The notes under the pieces are model-generated. The model saw nothing but the letters and a program-made list of their open reading frames with translations. It ran no database searches and was not told the origin of the DNA. Below are positions 1-6,917 of a stretch of DNA of 33,024 nt, piece by piece. The position numbers and the translations under genes are program-made. The stretch is from an uncultured Clostridia bacterium (GTDB lineage: Bacteria > Bacillota > Clostridia > Christensenellales > Maliibacteriaceae). Each line of letters opens with the position of its first letter. Positions within the stretch are counted from its first letter, which is position 1. The DNA is taken from NCBI GenBank assembly GCA_934613185.1, contig CAKTSO010000005.1, forward strand, positions 1 through 33,024. The letters run 5' to 3'.

Positions 1-665
1 TTGATGTACTGCTCCAGAACCACTACATCGTCGTAGGTGAAGGCTTCCGCAAGGGCGATCTCATACTCTTCCTGAGTATTGACAATGTAAACGCCGACGC
101 TGGAACCGCCGCAGCTTGCTTTCACCACGCAGGGAAGGGAAAGACCGTACTCCCAGAGCTCCTTCGTGGGCTCGCCTTTTTTCAGGATTGCGCCTGCCGG
201 GGTCGGAACGCCGCTCTCCAGGAAAAGTTTCTTGGAAAGGCTCTTATCCATGGCGATGGCGCTTCCAAGATAGCCGCTGCCGGTGTAGGGGACGCCGAGC
301 AGGTCGAGCGTCGCCTGAATGCGGCCGTCTTCGCCGCAGGCGCCGTGCATGCCGATGAACACCAGATCCGCCGCGCGGCAAAGCTCGAAGACGCCGAGGC
401 CGACGAGGCTTCTGGACTGCCACTTGCGTTCGGTGCGGATTTTGTCAAGGTCGGGCACCTCGCCGCCGACGCTTGCCTCCGGGATCGGGGGCAGCTCGTC
501 AAAATAGCGCTCGGCATTGCCGTCGAAGTCCTCGATGCCGAAGAACATATCCACCAAAACGGCCTTGTGGCCGAGGTTTCGAAGCGCGCGGCAGATCAGC
601 GCGGAACTGGTAATCGAAACGTTGCGTTCGGGGCTCAAGCCTCCGCACATGACGACGATTTTCAT
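1..665 (-). CDS. ddl: D-alanine--D-alanine ligase, N-terminal 221 residues (cut by window edge)
   Basis: ATP-dependent cytoplasmic ligase that joins two D-alanines for the peptidoglycan precursor. The visible part begins MKIVVMCGGLSPERNVSITS, the family's N-terminal nucleotide-fold signature (GGxSxERxVS). It continues with GMHGACGEDGRIQ, the conserved HGxxGEDGxxQ stretch, then GVPYTGSG and AMDKSLSKK, which enter the ATP-grasp domain. The frame is open to base 1, so the C-terminal catalytic half lies outside the window. The start at 665 is chosen because AAAGGATGG lies just upstream and the protein begins exactly at the family N-terminus. It is the only minus-strand gene between here and the aconitase and is transcribed divergently from the phenylacetate-CoA ligase. 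A vancomycin-type D-Ala-D-Lac or D-Ala-D-Ser ligase cannot be excluded without the missing half. Confidence 0.92.
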   Translation of the reverse strand, partial: MKIVVMCGGLSPERNVSITSSALICRALRNLGHKAVLVDMFFGIEDFDGNAERYFDELPPIPEASVGGEVPDLDKIRTERKWQSRSLVGLGVFELCRAADLVFIGMHGACGEDGRIQATLDLLGVPYTGSGYLGSAIAMDKSLSKKLFLESGVPTPAGAILKKGEPTKELWEYGLSLPCVVKASCGGSSVGVYIVNTQEEYEIALAEAFTYDDVVVLEQYI

Positions 666-680
666 CTTGTTTCCATCCTT

Positions 681-722
681 TCTTTGATCGGACATCTTTG
701 ATCGGACGTCTTTGATCGGACA
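681..722. repeat. three tandem copies of a 14-bp unit in the ddl leader
   Basis: Three head-to-tail copies of TCTTTGATCGGAC(A/G) occupy 681-694, 695-708 and 709-722, differing only in the last base. They sit between the predicted ddl promoter and its start codon, so they would be transcribed as part of the 5' leader. No open frame uses them. Function unknown; a slippage-prone minisatellite is the simplest reading. Confidence 0.9.
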
Positions 723-762
723 TGCCGCCGAAAAAGTTTCGAGCGGATTTCTGTTCTTTCCC

Positions 763-791
763 AGTATAGCAAACGCGTCCGCGCGGCACAA
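763..791 (-). promoter_or_regulatory. predicted sigma-A promoter of ddl
   Basis: On the minus strand, TTGTGC (786-791) and TATACT (763-768) are separated by 17 bp. It lies about 100 bp before the ddl start and reads through the three 14-bp repeats. The rest of 666-1001 holds only this promoter, the repeats and the divergent promoter at 921-950; I see no gene there. Confidence 0.6.
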
Positions 792-920
792 CCGAGCGCG
801 GCAAAAGATGGCACGATTCGGCGCAAAAACTGCACTTTTTGCCTGCCGTTCCCGGTTTTTACGGCAAAAAGCCGCATCGGATGGCGGGCAGCGGCGCACC
901 TTTCGAACGTGATGTGCGCG

Positions 921-950
921 TTGACGCGCGCGCCGGAAAAATGATAAAAT
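921..950 (+). promoter_or_regulatory. predicted sigma-A promoter of the phenylacetate-CoA ligase gene
   Basis: TTGACG (921-926) and TAAAAT (945-950) with 18 bp between them. Transcription would start near 957, which rules out the upstream in-frame ATG at 954 and supports translation from 1002. Confidence 0.6.
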
Positions 951-1001
951 AGGGTGTATCCCAATTATCGGTTCTTCCGCCGGAAACGAGGTTCATATTT
1001 C

Positions 1002-2303
1002 ATGGAACGTTACTACCAGCCCGACATCGAAACGGCGAGCCGCGAACAGCTTCGCACCTGGCAGAGCGAACGACTCGTCAAACAGGTCCGCCACGTCTGG
1101 GACAGCCTTCCCATCTATCGCAAAAAGATGGAAGATGCGGGCGTCCGTCCCGAGGATATCAAAGGCGTCGACGATCTGCATAAACTGCCGTTCGTGACCA
1201 AGAGCGACCTTCGCACGGGCTACCCCGACGGGTTCTGTGCCGTCCCGAAGTCCGTCTGCGTCCGCATCCATTCCACCTCCGGCACGACGGGCAAGCGTGT
1301 CGTGGCGTTTTACACGCAGCACGACATCGATCTTTGGGAAGACTGCTGCGCGCGCGCGATCGTCGCGGCGGGCGGCACACGCGACGACGTCTGCCACGTC
1401 GCCTACGGCTACGGGCTTTTCACCGGCGGCGCGGGGCTGCACGGCGGCTCGCACAAGGTCGGCTGTCTGACCGTTCCCGCCTCCTCCGGCAACACGGAGC
1501 GGCAGATCATGTTCATCCGCGATTTGAACGCGACGATCCTGTGCTGCACGCCGTCATACGCGGCGTATCTGGGCGAAACGATGAAGGAAATGGGCTTAAC
1601 CCCCGACCGGATCCCGCTCAAGGCCGGCATTTTCGGCGCGGAGGCCTGGAGCGAGAGCATGCGCCGCGACATCGAGCAGACGCTCGGCATCAAGGCCTAC
1701 GACATCTACGGTCTGACGGAGCTTTCCGGCCCCGGCGTGGCGTTTGAATGCTCGCAGCAGCAGGGTATGCACATCAACGAAGACCACTTCATCGCCGAGA
1801 TCATCGACCCCGAGACGGGCGAAGTGCTGCCCGACGGGCAAAAGGGCGAGCTGGTGTTCACGTCGATCACGAAGGAGGCGTTCCCGCTTCTTCGCTACCG
1901 CACGCGCGACATCTGCGTTTTAAACCGCGAGCCCTGCGCCTGCGGCCGCACGCACGTGCGCATGTCCAAGCCCATGGGCCGCTCGGACGACATGCTCATC
2001 ATCCGCGGCGTCAACGTCTTCCCGTCGCAGATCGAAACCGTGCTTTTGAACAGCGGATATCCCGCGAACTATCAGATCATCATCGATCGCGTCAGGAACA
2101 CCGACACGCTCGACGTGCGTGTGGAAATGACGAACGAAATGTTCACCGACAACCTCGGCGAAATCGACCGCCGCCAAAAAGCGCTGGTCGATTCTCTGCG
2201 CGCCATGCTCGGCCTGACGGCGAAAGTCACGCTCGTGGCGCCCAAGTCCATCACGCGAAGCGAAGGCAAAGCCGTGCGCGTCATCGACAACCGCAGAATC
2301 TGA
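1002..2303 (+). CDS. paaK: phenylacetate-CoA ligase family protein (AMP-forming)
   Basis: Adenylate-forming enzyme that activates an aryl acid to its CoA thioester through an acyl-AMP, in the cytoplasm. Seen in the 433-residue protein: the P-loop STSGTTGKRVV (residues 91-101), the YGLTELSGPG motif (235-244), the hinge region RYRTRD (297-302), and GRSDDMLIIRGVNVFP (325-340) at the start of the C-terminal lid. This is full length for the short clostridial and archaeal branch. An ACT-domain gene follows after 29 bp. In Clostridia and archaea this pair often accompanies indolepyruvate ferredoxin oxidoreductase, which suggests a role in aromatic amino acid catabolism or salvage rather than aerobic phenylacetate breakdown (inference). 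The start at 1002 is used because an ATG at 954 would fall upstream of the predicted transcription start. The true acid substrate cannot be read from sequence. Confidence 0.88.
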   Translation: MERYYQPDIETASREQLRTWQSERLVKQVRHVWDSLPIYRKKMEDAGVRPEDIKGVDDLHKLPFVTKSDLRTGYPDGFCAVPKSVCVRIHSTSGTTGKRVVAFYTQHDIDLWEDCCARAIVAAGGTRDDVCHVAYGYGLFTGGAGLHGGSHKVGCLTVPASSGNTERQIMFIRDLNATILCCTPSYAAYLGETMKEMGLTPDRIPLKAGIFGAEAWSESMRRDIEQTLGIKAYDIYGLTELSGPGVAFECSQQQGMHINEDHFIAEIIDPETGEVLPDGQKGELVFTSITKEAFPLLRYRTRDICVLNREPCACGRTHVRMSKPMGRSDDMLIIRGVNVFPSQIETVLLNSGYPANYQIIIDRVRNTDTLDVRVEMTNEMFTDNLGEIDRRQKALVDSLRAMLGLTAKVTLVAPKSITRSEGKAVRVIDNRRI

Positions 2304-2332
2304 CGCGCATCATCCCATCAAGGAGGTATCTT

Positions 2333-2767
2333 ATGAGCATCAAACAGCTTTCCGTCTTTATGGAGAACCGTCCCGGCACGCTTTTGACGCTGACAGGCAT
2401 CCTCGCCGCGCACGACATCGACATGCGCGCGCTTTCCATCGTCGAGACCGAGGATTTCGGCATTGCCCGCATCATCGTCGACGACGTCTACGAGACTGCG
2501 ACGATCTTGAAGGACGAAGGATACGTCTCGTCGATTACGCCCGTCATCGGCGTCTACATCCCCAACGTCCCCGGCGGGATGAACAGGGTTTTGACGCTGC
2601 TTGCCGACGCGAACGTCAATATCGAATACATGTACGCCTTCCTCGGCGCGCGCACGTCCGACCAGGCGACCATGATCTTCCGCGTGGCCGACAACGCCGC
2701 CGCGTCCGCCGCGCTGACGGCGGGCGGCGTCCGCCTGATCGAGCAGGAAGACGTCGCGGATCTTTGA
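2333..2767 (+). CDS. tandem ACT-domain protein
   Basis: A 144-residue protein made of two ACT folds and nothing else. The first runs about residues 1-68 (MSIKQLSVFMENRPGTL start) and the second about 70-140, with a second glycine turn at VPGGMNRVLTLL. ACT domains bind amino acids and usually regulate an attached or partner enzyme. The gene has a strong AAGGAGG ribosome site (2320-2326) and follows the phenylacetate-CoA ligase gene, so the two are almost certainly cotranscribed. Such two-ACT proteins are recurrent neighbours of this ligase, so a role as aromatic amino acid sensor for the ligase is a reasonable inference, but no partner contact is visible. A palindromic terminator follows. Confidence 0.9.
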   Translation: MSIKQLSVFMENRPGTLLTLTGILAAHDIDMRALSIVETEDFGIARIIVDDVYETATILKDEGYVSSITPVIGVYIPNVPGGMNRVLTLLADANVNIEYMYAFLGARTSDQATMIFRVADNAAASAALTAGGVRLIEQEDVADL

Positions 2768-2795
2768 TCGGCATCCGAAAAACGCGCATACGAAA

Positions 2796-2826
2796 AAGCC
2801 GCATCCGATCGGATGCGGCTTCTGTT
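2796..2826. terminator. bidirectional terminator between the ACT gene and the aconitase gene
   Basis: A perfect 26-base palindrome (2796-2821) with arms AAGCCGCATCC and GGATGCGGCTT. Read on the minus strand it ends in TTTTTC, serving the aconitase gene; read on the plus strand it ends in TTCTGTTTTG, serving the ACT gene. Confidence 0.85.
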
Positions 2827-2842
2827 TTGTCTTGCGATCTAA

Positions 2843-4780
2843 TTATTTTTCCTGCTGCGCGCGGGTGTAGAGGATCAGGCCGCCTGCAAGAAGGATCTTG
2901 CGAAGGCGGGGCGAGGCCTCGAGCTTCGTCTTAAAAGACGTGCCGCGCGTGACGTTTTTGACGACGATCTCCTCGCCCGATTCGACCTGCGCGGGGGCGT
3001 TCTCGATGACGAGTTCATCGCCCTGCGCGACCGCGTCGTAATCGGCGGGATCGGCGAACACGAGCGGCAGAATGCCGGAGTTGATGAGGTTCGCCATATG
3101 AATGCGCGCGAAGCTCTTGGCGATCACGGCGCGCACGCCGAGATACAGCGGCACGAGCGCGGCGTGTTCGCGGCTGGAGCCCTGGCCGTAGTTCTCGCCC
3201 GCGACGAGGATGCCGCCGCCGTTTGCCTTCGCGCGGGCGGGGAATTCGGGATCCACGGGCGTAAGGCAATAATCCGAAAGATACGGAATGTTGGAGCGAT
3301 ACGGCAGAAGGCGCGCGTTGCTGGGCATGATATGGTCGGTGGTGATGTTGTCCTCCATTTTAAGGAGCACGCCGCCTTCCACGTCGCCCTCCATCGCCTT
3401 GTTGATCGGGAAGGGCTTGATGTTCGGGCCGCGGACGACCTCGACCGCGGACGGATCCTCCGCGGGCGGGATGACCATGCTGTCATCCGCCGGGAAGACG
3501 TCGGGAAGCTCGACGGCAAGATCGATTTCGGGTGAGAGCGTGCGCGGGTCGGTCACGACGCCGGTCACGGCGCTGGCCGCGGCGGTCTCGGGGCTGACCA
3601 GATAGACGTTCGCCGAGACGGTGCCGGTGCGGCCTTTGAAGTTGCGGTTGAACGTGCGAAGGGAGACGGCGTCCGTGCCGGGCGCCTGACCCATGCCGAT
3701 GCACGGGCCGCACGCGCACTCCAGAAGGCGCGCACCCGCGCAAAGAAGATCGTTCAGCGCGCCGTTTTCGGCGATCATCGACAGCACCTGGCGAGAGCCG
3801 GGCGACACGACGAGCGAAACGCCGTCGGCCACATGGCGGCCCTTCAAAATGCGCGCCGCGCGCATCAGATCAAGATACGAAGAGTTCGTGCAGGAGCCGA
3901 TGCAGACCTGATCGACCTTTTTGCCCGCGAGCTCGGAGACGTCGCAGACGGCGTCGGGGCTGTGCGGACAGGCGGCCATCGGACGCAGCGCGCCGAGGTC
4001 GATGTCGATCGTCTTTTCGTAGACGGCGTCGTCGTCCGCGCAAAGAGGCGTGAAATCCTTCTCGCGGCCCTGCGCCTTCAAGAACGCACGGGTCACTTCG
4101 TCGCTGGGGAAGACGCTCGTCGTCGCGCCCAGTTCCGCGCCCATGTTCGTGATCGTCGCGCGCTCGGGGACGGAGAGATTCGCCACGCCGTCGCCGGAAT
4201 ATTCGATGATCCTTCCGACGCCGCCCTTGACGCTCAAAATGCGAAGGACTTCCAAAATGACGTCCTTCGCCGCCGCGCCGCGGGGCAGTTTGCCGTGCAG
4301 GCGGACGTTGACGATGTTGGGCATCGGGATGTAATACGCGCCGCCGCCCATGGCGACCGCCACGTCGAGGCCGCCCGCGCCGATGGCGAGCATGCCGATG
4401 CCGCCGCCCGTGGGGGTATGGCTGTCTGATCCCAGAAGCGTCTGCCCCGGCACGCCGAAGCGCTCGAGGTTGACCTGATGGCAGATGCCGTTGCCCGGGC
4501 GGGAGAAGTAAATGCCGTGTTTTTTCGTCACGGTCTGGATATATTTATGGTCGTCGGCATTTTCGAAGCCGACCTGAAGCATGTTGTGATCGATATAAGC
4601 GGTGGAACGCAGCGTGCGGACGCGGTCGATCCCCATGCTCTCAAACTGAAGATAAGCCATGGTGCCGGTCGAGTCCTGCGTGAGCGTCTGGTCGATCCTA
4701 AGCGCGATTTCCTGCCCCGGGATCATTTCGCCGGAGACGAGGTGCGATGCAATCAGCTTTTGTGCAAGCGTCATTCCCAT
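2843..4780 (-). CDS. aconitate hydratase
   Basis: Iron-sulfur hydro-lyase that isomerises citrate to isocitrate in the cytoplasm. The 645-residue protein shows the three [4Fe-4S] ligand cysteines: one in GSCTNSS (about residue 297) and two in CGPCIGMG (about 357 and 360). The substrate-binding GSDSHTPTGGG lies near 117-127 and GSSREHAAL in the C-terminal swivel domain. The length is that of the compact aconitase branch (the 'Aquifex type' group), shorter than the 850-900-residue AcnA/AcnB enzymes. An in-frame ATG 111 bp upstream exists, but it lies upstream of the best promoter. The start at 4780 has an AGGGGGA ribosome site and gives the family's N-terminus MGMTLAQKLIASHLV. The gene stands alone between its promoter and a terminator. 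Homoaconitase or isopropylmalate isomerase is less likely because both halves are fused. Confidence 0.93.
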   Translation of the reverse strand: MGMTLAQKLIASHLVSGEMIPGQEIALRIDQTLTQDSTGTMAYLQFESMGIDRVRTLRSTAYIDHNMLQVGFENADDHKYIQTVTKKHGIYFSRPGNGICHQVNLERFGVPGQTLLGSDSHTPTGGGIGMLAIGAGGLDVAVAMGGGAYYIPMPNIVNVRLHGKLPRGAAAKDVILEVLRILSVKGGVGRIIEYSGDGVANLSVPERATITNMGAELGATTSVFPSDEVTRAFLKAQGREKDFTPLCADDDAVYEKTIDIDLGALRPMAACPHSPDAVCDVSELAGKKVDQVCIGSCTNSSYLDLMRAARILKGRHVADGVSLVVSPGSRQVLSMIAENGALNDLLCAGARLLECACGPCIGMGQAPGTDAVSLRTFNRNFKGRTGTVSANVYLVSPETAAASAVTGVVTDPRTLSPEIDLAVELPDVFPADDSMVIPPAEDPSAVEVVRGPNIKPFPINKAMEGDVEGGVLLKMEDNITTDHIMPSNARLLPYRSNIPYLSDYCLTPVDPEFPARAKANGGGILVAGENYGQGSSREHAALVPLYLGVRAVIAKSFARIHMANLINSGILPLVFADPADYDAVAQGDELVIENAPAQVESGEEIVVKNVTRGTSFKTKLEASPRLRKILLAGGLILYTRAQQEK

Positions 4781-4834
4781 CGTGTTTCCCCCTGTTCTAT
4801 CGCAGATTCCTGCAATAATTTTTGTTGCTCCTTC

Positions 4835-4863
4835 ATTTTGAAGCGAAACGCGGCAAATGTCAA
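4835..4863 (-). promoter_or_regulatory. predicted sigma-A promoter of the aconitase gene
   Basis: On the minus strand, a perfect TTGACA (4858-4863), a 17-bp spacer and CAAAAT (4835-4840). It predicts a leader of about 48 nt. Its -35 box lies only 15 bp from the -35 box of the divergent promoter at 4879-4907, so the two could interfere with each other. Confidence 0.7.
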
Positions 4864-4878
4864 CACCGCCGCGCGGAT

Positions 4879-4907
4879 TTGAACGAGACATTTATCTATG
4901 GTATGAT
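4879..4907 (+). promoter_or_regulatory. predicted sigma-A promoter of the cysteine-cluster protein gene
   Basis: TTGAAC (4879-4884), 17 bp, TATGAT (4902-4907), about 30 bp before the ATG at 4939. It is back to back with the aconitase promoter. Confidence 0.65.
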
Positions 4908-4938
4908 AGACGGGATTCCACACGGGAGGGGACGGCAC

Positions 4939-5424
4939 ATGGAACGCATTTTGCGCGCGCGGGAACTGCTCGAATCCCATACGCCGATGAAGAGCGACTG
5001 CGGCGCGCTGTGCGGCGGCGCGTGCTGCGGGGGAAGCGACGAAGACGGCATGGCGCTTCTGCCCGGCGAGGCCGCGCTCTATCAAAACGCCGACTGGTGC
5101 CGCGTGATCCGCCGCGGGGAGGACGACATTCTCGTCTGCCGCGGGGTCTGCCCGAGAAAAGAGCGGCCGTTTTCGTGCCGCATTTTCCCGCTGTTTGTCA
5201 AAATGACGGAGGAAAAATCGACGCTCGTTCTCGATCCGCTTGCAAAAAGCGTCTGTCCGCTTGCGGGCGGGAGCGTTCGCGCGCTCGACCGCGAATTTGT
5301 GAAAAACGCCAAAGAGGCGCTGCGGGCGCTTCTTTCCGATCCCGCCATGCGGGAATTTTTCAAGCGGCAAAGCGCTTTGCGCGACGAAGCGTTTCAAAGC
5401 CCGCTGTTTTCCCTGTTCCCGTAA
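4939..5424 (+). CDS. YkgJ-like cysteine-cluster protein
   Basis: A 161-residue protein with a CxxxCxxxCC cluster (DCGALCGGACCGG, residues 20-32). Further cysteines follow at about 54 and 67, in CRGVCPRKERPFSCRIFP (68-84), and at about 106. This spacing, including the 'RPxxCRxFP' element, matches the YkgJ / UPF0153 zinc- or iron-chelating family, whose biochemical function is unsettled. The start at 4939 follows GGGAGGGG; the longer in-frame extension upstream would begin before the predicted transcription start. The gene is followed by a small unknown gene after 40 bp, probably in the same transcript. No membrane segment or signal peptide is visible. Confidence 0.8.
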   Translation: MERILRARELLESHTPMKSDCGALCGGACCGGSDEDGMALLPGEAALYQNADWCRVIRRGEDDILVCRGVCPRKERPFSCRIFPLFVKMTEEKSTLVLDPLAKSVCPLAGGSVRALDREFVKNAKEALRALLSDPAMREFFKRQSALRDEAFQSPLFSLFP

Positions 5425-5464
5425 ATCCGATCAAACTTCATTATATATAGTAAGGAGACCTCAC

Positions 5465-5773
5465 ATGGACGCCTACGTCTATTTGCGAAAAAAACATAAA
5501 CTCCTGCGCGACGCGACCGTTTCCTATCCCGACGACGCGGCGCCCGCCGACGCCATCGCCGACTGCCTGGAGCCGCTTCTCGTCCCCTGGGACATTCCGC
5601 GCCCCGTCGTGCTGCAGCGTCACTGCCGCGATTTTGAAAACTTCGGCAGAGCGATCTTCAAAAAGGACGATTTCGTCGAATCGTTTCCTTACGATATGCT
5701 CGAGATCGAGTGCGCTGTGCGCGCCGACGGCATCCCCGAGGACGAATTTTCCGACTTCGAGGGGTTGTTTTAA
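5465..5773 (+). CDS. hypothetical protein, 102 residues
   Basis: I do not recognise this family. The protein is soluble and acidic towards its C-terminus (GIPEDEFSDFEGLF), with a basic N-terminal patch (LRKKHKLLRD) and no cysteine cluster, membrane segment or known motif. It is supported as a real gene by an AAGGAG ribosome site (5452-5457) at good spacing, codon use like its neighbours, and its place 40 bp behind the cysteine-cluster gene. A TATATA stretch just before the ribosome site might be a weak promoter, but I see no convincing -35 box. Confidence 0.65.
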   Translation: MDAYVYLRKKHKLLRDATVSYPDDAAPADAIADCLEPLLVPWDIPRPVVLQRHCRDFENFGRAIFKKDDFVESFPYDMLEIECAVRADGIPEDEFSDFEGLF

Positions 5774-5814
5774 GAAAAACGTTTTTTCGAAAAAAGCGGC
5801 TTGTAAATTCTTTA

Positions 5815-5891
5815 AGCTGTTTCCAAATGAGAAAACAATCGTCAAAAAACGGCATTTGTTGAAATGCCGTTTTTTGATGCTCGGAAACGCT
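5815..5891. repeat. dispersed hairpin repeat, copy 1 (compact, 77 bp)
   Basis: Outer arms AGCTGTTTCC (5815-5824) and GGAAACGCT (5883-5891) can pair. Between them lies the shared block GAGAAAACAATCG and then a perfect 16-bp inner stem: TCAAAAAACGGCATTT (5842-5857) with AAATGCCGTTTTTTGA (5862-5877), loop GTTG. The right-hand part found in copies 2 and 3 is absent. It lies between the small unknown gene and the DUF378 gene, so it could also act as a terminator hairpin. Confidence 0.8.
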
Positions 5892-5986
5892 CCCCTTGTT
5901 TTTCCATGAGTGGCGCGCGCGGCGCGCGGGCAAACTGTCGATAGCGGCGGTTTTTGCCGAAATTCAAAAAGGGGGAGTTGAGAAAA

Positions 5987-6211
5987 ATGTCCGTTTTGAC
6001 CATCGTCGCGCTGATCCTCGCGATCGTCGGCGCGATCAACTGGGGGCTTGTGGGGCTGTTCCGCTTCGACCTCGTCTCCGCGATCTTCGGCGGCGCGGGA
6101 ATGGGTGCTGTGGCGCTTTCCGGCGCTTCGCGCATCGTGTTCGTGCTGGTCGCCATCGCGGGGCTGTGGTGCATCCCGCTTCTGTTCCGAAAAGACACGG
6201 AACACGACTGA
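5987..6211 (+). CDS. DUF378 family small membrane protein
   Basis: A 74-residue protein with two predicted transmembrane helices (about residues 4-22 and 45-65) and the signature GAINWGLVGLFRFDLV (15-30) that defines the DUF378/YuzA family. No function is known for the family. The start at 5987 has GGGGGAG 10 bases upstream and yields the expected N-terminus MSVLTIVALI. An ATG 33 bp upstream would add a charged leader and lacks a ribosome site. It is flanked by copies 1 and 2 of the dispersed repeat and appears monocistronic. The C-terminus RKDTEHD is probably cytoplasmic. Confidence 0.88.
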   Translation: MSVLTIVALILAIVGAINWGLVGLFRFDLVSAIFGGAGMGAVALSGASRIVFVLVAIAGLWCIPLLFRKDTEHD

Positions 6212-6241
6212 CGTAAAGGTTTATCGAAAGCGCATTATACC

Positions 6242-6730
6242 AGCTGTTTCCAGATAAGAAAACAATCGTCAAGAGAATGCGGTGTTGCGGCGCAACACCG
6301 CATTTTCTTGATGCTTGCAGTTTTGAGCCAGAGATTTTTCGATTTTGGCTAAGTGAAAAGCGGAGGCGACGCCGGGGCGCGTCGCCCAAGCATTTTCACA
6401 ACGCCAAAACGGAAAATAGCAAGGGGTGCTGCGGTTGAAAGAACGCCGGTCGGAACGGGCCGTATTTGCTCCGGCGCTGCGTTGCAAGCCCTCGAAATAG
6501 GCCCGCTATGTCTTCGGCCTTGCGCCTTGCTCCGAAACAAATACGGCTCGTTCGGACTCTTCGACCGCAGCGCGTCCGCTTTGAGGGCAATGCGCGGAAG
6601 AGAAAGGACGCATACCGCGTGGTATGTGTCCCGACGAGACATGACAGTGTCCCAAAGCTGGCGTGCTGCGGCGGCGTTATTCAGCCGCAGTACCCCTACA
6701 AAACCGATTGGAGGCTTGTCTGGAGACAGC
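6242..6730. repeat. dispersed hairpin repeat, copy 2 (long, 489 bp)
   Basis: The left end AGCTGTTTCCAGATAAGAAA continues to CAATCG at 6268. The right end runs from CGATTG (6705) to GAGACAGC (6730); its reverse complement matches the left end at most positions, so these are terminal inverted repeats of about 26 bp. An inner 20-bp stem pairs 6269-6288 with 6292-6311. The interior (6335-6700) is rich in further stems: GGCGACG/CGTCGCC, TTTTGGC/GCCAAAA nested with GTGAAAA/TTTTCAC, GAACGGGCCGTATTTG/CAAATACGGCTCGTTC, GCTGCGGTTGAA/TTCGACCGCAGC and CTGCGGC/GCCGCAG. No convincing coding frame is present. It fills most of the gap 6212-6917. Confidence 0.85.
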
Positions 6731-6840
6731 GCCATCTTTTATTTTGTATCAAACGTCAAAAATCCATCCGTTCGACGCCGCGTTCCCGCATAGGCAATGG
6801 CATTTCGGGAACACCGCTTTTTTCCGCGCGCCCGCCTCTT

Positions 6841-6846
6841 TATAAT
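6841..6846 (+). promoter_or_regulatory. -10 box before the surface protein gene
   Basis: A perfect TATAAT, about 75 bp before the start codon at 6918. At 17 bp spacing only a T-run (6818-6823) is available as -35, so the promoter is weak or activator-dependent if real. The stretch 6731-6840 otherwise shows only a modest GTTCCCG/CGGGAAC hairpin (around 6783-6811). Confidence 0.4.
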
Positions 6847-6917
6847 GAATGCAATTCATAACCGTTTCGCGCCTTTTTAAGATGCGGAACCGCGAAAACG
6901 AGGAGGTCATTTTTCCC

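Noticed and set aside
954..1001. N-terminal extension of the phenylacetate-CoA ligase from ATG 954
   Set aside because: The predicted transcription start is near 957, and the extra residues are basic and not part of the family.
4781..4891. N-terminal extension of the aconitase from 4891
   Set aside because: It would start upstream of the promoter at 4835-4863, and the family N-terminus matches the start at 4780.
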